DNA of 11,610 nucleotides from Tissierellia bacterium. Lineage in GTDB: Bacteria > Bacillota_A > Clostridia > Tissierellales > Peptoniphilaceae. The stretch spans positions 1 to 11,610 of the forward strand of contig JAAZCH010000231.1 in assembly GCA_012513395.1 (NCBI GenBank). The letters are read 5' to 3'. The notes below the pieces were generated by a model. It saw only the letters and a program-made list of their open reading frames with translations, did no database searches and had not been told where the DNA came from. The position numbers and the translations under genes are program-made. Below, one piece after another: positions 5,962 to 11,610 of the stretch (position 1 is the first letter of the stretch; every line of letters begins with the position of its first letter).

Positions 5962-7782
5962 CTATTTAATTCTCTTTACAGGTGTATATAAGAATTTCAT
6001 GTTTACAATACTCATATCTCTTTCTGGTTGATTGTTTTCAAATAGGATGCTTAACATTTGAACTTTTTTTATTGAACAGTTTCTGGCAAATGTATTACCA
6101 AATTCTATATATGTCCATCCAAATGTATTCCATTTAAATTCATCCCATAGTTTTGTATAAACATTAATATCATCCACTTCTTTTTCACCTTGTGGATTCT
6201 CTTCTGTAATATATTTAATCTTTATTTGAGAAGGTGTATCACCTCTAACCATTACATACATCTTCTTAATTGTTTTTAACCATTCAGAGCCTGTAAATTG
6301 AAAGAATGGTGTCTGATAATAGCTTGTTATTGCTTCACCAAAATCATCATAGCTATTATTAAACTTACATATCTTATTGCCACTTGCATAATATAAAGTT
6401 AATTCATCATGTATAAAACTATTACAGTCAATATTATCCCAATAGTACCAAGCTAAAACTAAAGCATCCTGATCTGGATCTTTGTTTCCTACATAAGGAG
6501 TTGAAAGATAATCCCATACATAAGCATGATTATTTACAGTAAAAAAGTATTTACCTTGAAATACCACTGTTTGAGCATCTTTTAAATTATTTTCTTGTAA
6601 TAATCCTTTGTTTCTAACTCCACCATTTACATTTCTAGAGATTACATTTACATTTCTTTCATCTTCTATTACTGTTGACTGTAGCACTAAAACTCCAAAT
6701 CTTGTGTGAGCCCATGTAAGCTTATTGTCTACTAGTTTAATTGAACCTGGTATATCACAGCCCATATGTGCATTTATAACTCTACTATCAAATCTTGCCA
6801 TACTATCACTGTCATAGTAATAAGATATTGCATACATTTCACTTTCTTTAAATACTACTAAAACATTATACTGTTCACCAAATCCTGTAATATCATATTC
6901 ACCATTTCCTAGTGTTCCATAATTATTCTCTGGAAAATAAGATGCATCAAATACATCTGAATAATAATAAACAGCATTGCCACTTCCTGCTAAGAATAAC
7001 CTAGAGTTGTTTTCACCACCAAAAGATACATGATATTTACAATTTAATATTGAATCAATATACTTTTGAGTTGTTTTATACGCAGTTATTACAACATTGT
7101 TTTGTCCTGTTGCTGGTGCAGTTGTGAATGTCACTTCACCTTTTTCTCTGTCTACTGTAAAGCCACTATTTTCAGTCATATCAGTAGTTCCTACAGTTAC
7201 CTTTACCAATGTAGCATCTAGTTCTTTATCTGTTAAAACATATTTTTTACTTGAGCCATCACCATTAAAAGTATTTTTAAATCCACTTCCTAAACGATTA
7301 TAATTATCTACTAAATCAGAATATGTTCCATCAGGTTTTCTATTAATACATAAATCAGGTTCGTAAGGTACTACTTCCTTAACATCTGTATTGTCATATT
7401 GAATATATTTACCATTTAAATAATATAAATTCTTATTAAAATTTATAAATATACCTTTATCTGTTGTCATACTGCTATACAATTCTGTTAGTGTATCTGT
7501 TGCTACTTCATAGCTATATAGCTTAGTTCCTGCATGAACTATCATCTTTTGCATATAATAACCTACTGTAATAATAGGATCATCAAATTCTTTTACTTCA
7601 CTCTGTCCATATCTTTTGCTAAATGTACCATTCTTCATCATCATATTTAACATTTTAGGACTTTGAACAGTTAATAAATTAAAAGGTAGATCTTCTATAT
7701 TAAGTCCACCACCACCTGGATTCTTTACTTCATATGTTTTATATTCTTGTGCTTTATATTGCTGTTGTTTAAGCATAAACAT
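5962..7782 (-). CDS. Tail hub / nozzle-like beta-rich virion protein (DNA stabilisation role likely)
   Basis: 606 residues. It opens with a Gln/Lys-rich stretch, then GGGGLNIEDLPFNLLTVQSPKMLNM...KRYGQ (residues 23-59), a start I associate with large beta-propeller-like proteins placed after the head-tail adaptor in short-tailed phages. Further blades are suggested by NSRLFLAGSGNAVYYSD-type segments (259-276), YDITGFGEQYNVLVVFKESEMYAIS (296-320) and repeated W/Y-rich strands to the end. A separate module sits at about 168-236 (FNGDGSSKKYVLT ... GEVTFTTAPATGQNNVVIT), which looks like an inserted beta-sandwich domain. No tail-tube or tape-measure gene follows, so it probably closes the portal and forms the tail hub or nozzle (P22 gp10-like role, inferred). 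Start: ATG 7782 overlaps the adaptor gene by 14 bases with no good SD; ATG 7776 is an alternative. Translation is probably coupled. Confidence 0.88.
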   Translation of the reverse strand: MFMLKQQQYKAQEYKTYEVKNPGGGGLNIEDLPFNLLTVQSPKMLNMMMKNGTFSKRYGQSEVKEFDDPIITVGYYMQKMIVHAGTKLYSYEVATDTLTELYSSMTTDKGIFINFNKNLYYLNGKYIQYDNTDVKEVVPYEPDLCINRKPDGTYSDLVDNYNRLGSGFKNTFNGDGSSKKYVLTDKELDATLVKVTVGTTDMTENSGFTVDREKGEVTFTTAPATGQNNVVITAYKTTQKYIDSILNCKYHVSFGGENNSRLFLAGSGNAVYYYSDVFDASYFPENNYGTLGNGEYDITGFGEQYNVLVVFKESEMYAISYYYDSDSMARFDSRVINAHMGCDIPGSIKLVDNKLTWAHTRFGVLVLQSTVIEDERNVNVISRNVNGGVRNKGLLQENNLKDAQTVVFQGKYFFTVNNHAYVWDYLSTPYVGNKDPDQDALVLAWYYWDNIDCNSFIHDELTLYYASGNKICKFNNSYDDFGEAITSYYQTPFFQFTGSEWLKTIKKMYVMVRGDTPSQIKIKYITEENPQGEKEVDDINVYTKLWDEFKWNTFGWTYIEFGNTFARNCSIKKVQMLSILFENNQPERDMSIVNMKFLYTPVKRIK

Positions 7783-8137
7783 CTACCACTTCACTTGGTA
7801 TAAATCGCATAGTTTCAATCTTTGCATTCTCATAATAAGTTGTAAATATATTAAACTTACTTAAATCGTCATCAATAAAGAATCTTGAAGCTAATCCATT
7901 TGGTAATACCCTTGAACATAATTCAGGTTCATAAGTTATTTCATCATCTTTTTTTGTTACTGTAGGTATATTAATTAAAGGATCTAATCCCTTAAATTCT
8001 CTTAAAACATTATTTAAATTAAAAGTATCAGCAAGGATAACATTTATATTGTCTAGATAATAATTGTCATAATCTTTTGAAGATGCTTTCTCAAACATTA
8101 ATGCTTTTGTTATTTTATATAATTCTTCTGCTTTCAT
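7769..8137 (-). CDS. Head-tail connector / adaptor protein
   Basis: 122 residues, ATG 8137 with an AGGAAGGGAG SD immediately after the T-tract of the capsid terminator. The N-terminal half is helical (MKAEELYKITKALMFEK, YYLDNINVILADTFNLNNVLREFKG), then DPLINIPTVTKKDDEITYEPELCSRVLPNGLASRFFIDDD. The pattern 'ELY..a.alm', a Leu-rich helix, 'PL..IP.v...DDEI.Y' and 'LP.GLA...F.DDD' is a familiar small connector protein encoded after the capsid in Bacillota phages. It would bind the portal from below and carry the 606-residue hub protein, whose gene overlaps its 3' end. The specific family assignment is from pattern memory and position. Confidence 0.8.
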   Translation of the reverse strand: MKAEELYKITKALMFEKASSKDYDNYYLDNINVILADTFNLNNVLREFKGLDPLINIPTVTKKDDEITYEPELCSRVLPNGLASRFFIDDDLSKFNIFTTYYENAKIETMRFIPSEVVDVYA

Positions 8138-8145
8138 AACCTTGC

Positions 8146-8154
8146 TCCCTTCCT
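8146..8154 (-). promoter_or_regulatory. Adaptor-gene ribosome binding site, a copy of the terminator's 5' arm
   Basis: The minus strand reads AGGAAGGGA here, nine bases identical to 8190-8182, the 5' flank and arm of the terminator. It is the SD for ATG 8137 and could pair with the UCCCUU arm of the hairpin, so the two structures would be exclusive. Pairing is seen in the sequence; a regulatory effect is inferred. Confidence 0.6.
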
Positions 8155-8187
8155 AAAATAAAAAAGGGATACTTTTATATATCCCTT
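8155..8187 (-). terminator. Rho-independent terminator after the major capsid gene
   Basis: On the minus strand AAGGGATA (8187-8180) and TATCCCTT (8171-8164) form a perfect 8-bp stem with an 8-base loop, followed by TTTTATTTT. It begins about seven bases after the tandem TAA TAA stops of the capsid gene. It probably lets capsid transcripts exceed those for the tail genes, with read-through feeding the rest of the late operon. Confidence 0.85.
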
Positions 8188-8196
8188 CCTTAGTTA

Positions 8197-9021
8197 TTAT
8201 GATGCTGTACTCTTATATACTCCATTTTTGAATACATCCAACACAAATGCATCACCGTATTGTCTGCCTTCGATTAATGCACCATTGATTCCTGGAGGGT
8301 TATCATGAATCTTTAATTCATTTAGTTTATCTACAGCTAACACTGCTTTTTTATGTGTAAATATTGCATGGCATCCAACTGGCAAATAACCTGCAGGTAC
8401 TTCTTTAATTAAGAAATTCATAGATTGTCCTACTGTTCCTTTAGTTAGCATTTCTTTTGCTAATGTTTCTACTCCCATAAATAAAGGATTCTTTAATAGT
8501 AAAGCGTATACTGTTGAACTTACATAAGCTGTACAGTCATTTATATTTACTTGGAAATTGTTGTCAATTAGGTGTTTTCTTGCATCTATAAACATATCTA
8601 ATGCACTATCTTTATCTGGTGTTGCTACAATTTTTTTATTTGTAGTAGTAGCCCATACAGCTAATGCATTCTTATCCCAGAATGGTGTGCATTGTTCCCC
8701 AACTTGTGCCTTAACAACTTTACCAGCCTTTTTAATAAATTGTTGATCGCTATTATTTCCTTTGTCTACTGTAATAGAGAAGGATTTATCTTTTGTTAGT
8801 GTTAATTCTTGTTTAGTATCTTGTAGTTCAGTAGGAGTTCCGTATCTGTTTGCTCCTGTACGTGTATAATCGTTTAATGCTTGTGTTACTGGTGTAAGAA
8901 TATTAATACTCTTAACTCCTGTAAATTCGTATTCTGTATTTGTTCTTCCTGCTATAACACTTTCTAATGTCATTGCTGTTGCTAATTGCTTTTCATATTT
9001 AGTTGCTAAATTTACTGCCAT
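8197..9021 (-). CDS. Major capsid protein (HK97-fold type)
   Basis: 274 residues, ATG with AAGGAG seven to eight bases upstream. It begins MAVNLATKYEKQLATAMTLES, then YEFTGVKSINILTPVTQALNDYTRTGANRYG (31-61), a segment resembling the N-arm and E-loop of capsid proteins in Bacillota phages. A helix (KDSALDMFIDARKHLIDNN, 137-155), a strand and turn (TAYVSSTVYALLLKNPLF) and C-terminal beta-rich text (AVLAVDKLNELKIHDNPPGINGALIEGRQYGDAFVLD, 226-262) complete it, consistent with the P and A domains of the HK97 fold. It lies directly after a scaffold-like gene, has no clear N-terminal propeptide, and is followed by a strong terminator, all as expected for the most abundant virion protein. The stop is doubled (TAA TAA). 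Confidence 0.92.
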   Translation of the reverse strand: MAVNLATKYEKQLATAMTLESVIAGRTNTEYEFTGVKSINILTPVTQALNDYTRTGANRYGTPTELQDTKQELTLTKDKSFSITVDKGNNSDQQFIKKAGKVVKAQVGEQCTPFWDKNALAVWATTTNKKIVATPDKDSALDMFIDARKHLIDNNFQVNINDCTAYVSSTVYALLLKNPLFMGVETLAKEMLTKGTVGQSMNFLIKEVPAGYLPVGCHAIFTHKKAVLAVDKLNELKIHDNPPGINGALIEGRQYGDAFVLDVFKNGVYKSTAS

Positions 9022-9034
9022 TGTTTTTCTCCTT

Positions 9035-9826
9035 CTAGCCTAATAAGCCTTGTAAAAAAGGATCCGTTTCATTTTCATTAGAATTATTTTGAGTAAGTGT
9101 TCCAACTGCTTTATTTCTATTCTTACTGTTTACTTCTAATGCACTTAAACGATCCCTTAATAATTTATTTTCATATCTTGAGTAAGCAGATAGAATATCT
9201 TCACCTTGTGAAATAGATTGAATAACTTCTGGAGGTAACTTTTCCATATTTACATCTGGATATGCATCCATAAATCTTTCCACTTGTATTGTTAGGTGTT
9301 CATCTTCTTCTTGTGCTAGTTGTTGCTGTCTTTGAATCTCTTGTTCCCTTTTTCCTCTTACATATTCATCTACTTGATTCTTAGCTAACTGCTGTAATAG
9401 TTCCATATTTTCACTTGGATACAATTGTTGTAATTGTTGCAGTGCTTTATTCTCAAATGATTTCTTCTGAAATGTATCCAGGTAATTAATATACTCTTGA
9501 GTACTCATTCCCATATCACTGGCTTGTCGGTTAATTATTTGTATTTCAGGAGCATTCTTTAATGCTTCATATCTTGATTGCAGTTTGTCATAGTTCATTC
9601 CTTTTTGGGCATATACAATTGCATCTTCATATGGTATTTCCTTTTCTATACCGTTATATTTTACTTTTAAACCTTGTTGTGCTTTGGTATTTTCTTCTAT
9701 TGTTTCTTCTTGGATTTCAGTTTCTTCACTATTATCATCATCACTTTGGTTTAGTTCTTCAAATATTAGATCATCACTGTCTGTAGTTTCTTCTACACTG
9801 GTTTGTGTATTCATTAAATCTTCCAT
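9035..9826 (-). CDS. Capsid scaffolding protein
   Basis: 263 residues. ATG 9826 follows AAGGAG by about six bases; ATG 9814 (M5) is less well placed. Residues 12-48 are very acidic (SDDLIFEELNQSDDDNSEETE). Then comes a small conserved domain, LKVKYNGIEKEIPYEDAIVYAQKGMNYDKLQSRYE (53-86), typical of phage scaffolds of this class. A long Gln/Glu-rich helix follows (about 115-178, KALQQLQQLYP, KREQEIQRQQQLAQEEDE), then a further helix and a short tail ending DPFLQGLLG. By analogy it directs assembly of the capsid shell around the portal and is lost before DNA packaging. No protease motif is seen in it, so if it is removed by cleavage the protease lies elsewhere. It sits between portal and capsid genes with gaps of 15 and 13 bases. 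Confidence 0.9.
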   Translation of the reverse strand: MEDLMNTQTSVEETTDSDDLIFEELNQSDDDNSEETEIQEETIEENTKAQQGLKVKYNGIEKEIPYEDAIVYAQKGMNYDKLQSRYEALKNAPEIQIINRQASDMGMSTQEYINYLDTFQKKSFENKALQQLQQLYPSENMELLQQLAKNQVDEYVRGKREQEIQRQQQLAQEEDEHLTIQVERFMDAYPDVNMEKLPPEVIQSISQGEDILSAYSRYENKLLRDRLSALEVNSKNRNKAVGTLTQNNSNENETDPFLQGLLG

Positions 9827-9841
9827 TCTTATCTCCTTGCA

Positions 9842-11506
9842 CTATGGTTGGTGCATCATATTTTCTTCTTGAATAATTTGTTCCTGTAATATTTGCTCTT
9901 GTTTGAGCATCTCTTCCTTAATGTTTTCAATAATCTTTTGTTTATTCTTTATATATTTATCAGGTATTCCTTCTATGTATTGCACTGGATCCTTAAGTAT
10001 TCCTTTATTAAATAAGTTATCCATTGTTTGAATCTGTGCTGTTTCACTCCAGAACGTACTTGCTCCAATATCTATATTTAAATCAAGGTTTTTATTTTGT
10101 AATTGAGAAAAATCAAGATCTATAATGTCAATTAATTTCTCTTCACCTTCAAGTGTTATTTCTTTTAATCCGTATAGTTCTGCTATTTCACTTGGTATTT
10201 GGCACTTTCTAACTCCATAACTGTATGAAATAATATCCACAATAATTCTTACTATATCTTCCACATAATCGTAATATGCTAACCTTTGTAACTCTAAAGG
10301 CATATTGGAACTTTGTTGAACAGCAATAATTGCACTTGTATTATTAGGATTAACATTTCCTAAACTTGCATCACTTGCTCCCATCATATCTCTAGTGTAG
10401 TTTATAGTCATTTCAATAATTTGAGTTATTTGATTAGAAAAATCAGGAGGTTTAAATCCATCCATCACTCTACCTAGTGCATCCATGTTCTGAACTTTAA
10501 TTGCTTCACTTACGCTATTTGTATAATCCGCTATTCTTTGAGAATCATAAAACACCTTTGGAAAGCCCATATTTTGAGTAAATAACATAGCCATAGCAAA
10601 TAGTTTATTCACATAAATTTGATTTGGTATTAAGCCTGTAATAGGTGATTGTCCATGATAATTCCTTTTAACTGGTTCCCATGTCATATATGCAACTGGA
10701 TACAATGTATATTCTAGATTTGTATCATCTTTTAGAATTACATTTCTTGTTGCTTTAATATAATGCACTTCTGTAATTTCTCTTTCATCGTATACACCTT
10801 GAATATCTGTAGGTACTTTGATAGTTCTTTTTTCTTTCCAGAACTTAGTTATAACAGTAACCAGTCCATCTTCTTTGCTAGCTGTTTCATAATAGTTATC
10901 ATCATCTGCTACAATGTTTTCTACTTCATACTCTTTTAATCCGTTTTCTCTTGCTTCTTCTTTTACTTGATCAATATATAATCTTTGACTTACCAATATA
11001 TAAGGTTGCTTTTGTAGATCATGAGAGTATGGATTACCAAATATAATGTTAGTATTATCAATTATTTCTAATTCAATATCACCCTTTACATTCTGCCCAG
11101 TATCTATACTAGGATTAAAGTTTACATACATAGCTGTATCACCATCAACACAACAGTTCTTTATTGATGTTCGTGTTTTTTGCTTAAGCTTTGTTTTTTC
11201 TATTACCTTCTCAACTTCTTTTGATATAATCTTTGTTTCTAATTCCCTAGTTTCATCTTCGAAAAAAGATTCCAGATTAACTCCAATATCATCACTGACT
11301 AACATTGATATAAAAAAAGTAACTACTCTTTTAATCATATTAAACACTGGTTTCATTAGTCCTGGAGCATTTACTCCATACCATTGATCTCCAATAAAAA
11401 AACGCTGATTCTTTTCAACGTTTTCATATAAACTGATATTAGTGTTAAATTCTTTTCCCTTTTCATACTCTTTGAAGATATCTTCTGGTTTCTTTTTTAT
11501 CTTCAC
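9842..11506 (-). CDS. Portal protein
   Basis: 554 residues from GTG 11506, which overlaps the upstream stop in GTGA. GGGAG lies about nine bases upstream, and no ATG occurs before the conserved start region. Landmarks are RFFIGDQWYGVNAPGLMKPV (35-54), a stretch typical of portal N-termini; NCCVDGDTAMYVNF (117-130); a beta-rich wing region with YHGQSPITGLIPNQ (283-296); and RDMMGASDASLGNVNPNNTSA (372-392), then a Gln-rich helix with SSNMPLELQRLAYYDYVEDI, matching the clip/stem/crown layout. The C-terminus (525-554) is Glu/Gln-rich and helical. It would form the dodecameric DNA entry channel and dock the terminase and the adaptor. The family of short- and long-tailed Bacillota phages shares this type, so it does not settle tail morphology. 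Confidence 0.93.
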   Translation of the reverse strand: MKIKKKPEDIFKEYEKGKEFNTNISLYENVEKNQRFFIGDQWYGVNAPGLMKPVFNMIKRVVTFFISMLVSDDIGVNLESFFEDETRELETKIISKEVEKVIEKTKLKQKTRTSIKNCCVDGDTAMYVNFNPSIDTGQNVKGDIELEIIDNTNIIFGNPYSHDLQKQPYILVSQRLYIDQVKEEARENGLKEYEVENIVADDDNYYETASKEDGLVTVITKFWKEKRTIKVPTDIQGVYDEREITEVHYIKATRNVILKDDTNLEYTLYPVAYMTWEPVKRNYHGQSPITGLIPNQIYVNKLFAMAMLFTQNMGFPKVFYDSQRIADYTNSVSEAIKVQNMDALGRVMDGFKPPDFSNQITQIIEMTINYTRDMMGASDASLGNVNPNNTSAIIAVQQSSNMPLELQRLAYYDYVEDIVRIIVDIISYSYGVRKCQIPSEIAELYGLKEITLEGEEKLIDIIDLDFSQLQNKNLDLNIDIGASTFWSETAQIQTMDNLFNKGILKDPVQYIEGIPDKYIKNKQKIIENIKEEMLKQEQILQEQIIQEENMMHQP

Positions 11507-11610
11507 CTTTTCACACTCCCATCAAAAGTAAGCATGTTTATAATCTCTTCTTGCATCTTAATCTCACGCTCTGTTGGTTTCTTCCTTCGTATTCCTACCA
11601 AGTAGCCTAT
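11503..11610 (-). CDS. C-terminal end of the gene before the portal (possibly large terminase), 5' end beyond window
   Basis: An open frame enters at the right edge and ends in TGA at 11505-11503. It overlaps the portal GTG by four bases (GTGA). Only 35 residues are visible: they begin IGYLVGIRRKKPTEREIKM and end INMLTFDGSVKR, with a basic patch and a Glu-rich helix. Gene order in phages makes large terminase the most likely identity, but the visible part holds no ATPase or nuclease motif, so a small head protein is also possible. Confidence 0.6.
   Translation of the reverse strand: MGYLVGIRRKKPTEREIKMQEEIINMLTFDGSVKR

Noticed and set aside
9562..9872. Plus-strand His/Leu- and Ser-rich open frames opposite the scaffold gene
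   Set aside because: They mirror the acidic GAA/GAT-rich scaffold N-terminus; there is no SD or conserved feature.
11046..11387. Plus-strand 113-codon frame opposite the portal N-terminus
   Set aside because: The portal frame on the other strand has clear family motifs over the same bases; the plus-strand product is an unstructured hydrophobic shadow.
1..11610. Recoded stops (TAG or TGA read as amino acids), as in some gut phages and Mollicutes
   Set aside because: TAA, TAG (ending at 1676, 3343, 9035 and 9842) and TGA (2677 and 11503) all end genes at sensible operon positions, and Trp codons inspected are TGG.

Overview
The window is the late (structural and lysis) module of a tailed double-stranded DNA phage or prophage. 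Every gene I can support lies on the minus strand, so transcription runs from the right edge to the left edge. The DNA is strongly AT-rich, genes are packed with gaps of 0-20 bases or small overlaps, and nearly every start has a strong AGGAGG-type Shine-Dalgarno (SD) sequence. This fits a low-GC Bacillota (Clostridia- or Erysipelotrichia-like, probably gut) host. TAA, TAG and TGA all act as stops and Trp is TGG, so the standard bacterial code is in use.

Layout in transcription order: a 35-codon C-terminal end of the gene before the portal (11610-11503, perhaps large terminase); portal (GTG start 11506); acidic coiled-coil scaffold; HK97-type major capsid protein; a strong Rho-independent terminator; a head-tail adaptor; a 606-residue beta-rich protein, probably the tail hub or nozzle/stopper; a 460-residue collagen-like tail fibre; a 144-residue likely receptor-binding or fibre-tip protein; a second hairpin with T-tract; an M23 peptidase endolysin; a holin; a membrane-anchored coiled-coil protein; a 38-residue very basic protein; a 292-residue Gln/Ala-rich helical virion protein; and a very large protein running off the left edge.

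No tail-tube, tape-measure, sheath or baseplate genes lie between the adaptor and the fibre. With a single 606-residue beta-rich protein in that place, this suggests a short-tailed (podovirus-like) particle. The two proteins after the lysis cassette (292 residues and at least 553 residues) would then be internal or ejected virion proteins. The left-edge protein has glycine-rich hydrophobic segments and ends, at the window edge, in a motif that in large phage polyvalent proteins usually precedes a zinc-metallopeptidase site.

The most interesting points are: the large gene filling bases 1-1661; the paired terminator/ribosome-binding-site elements at 8146-8190 and 4038-4076, which share a 17-base sequence; the repeat of the SD sequence in the terminator stem at the capsid gene; the 38-codon basic gene; and the placement of the lysis cassette inside the virion-protein block. 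No tRNA, CRISPR array, insertion sequence, attachment site or plus-strand gene was found.
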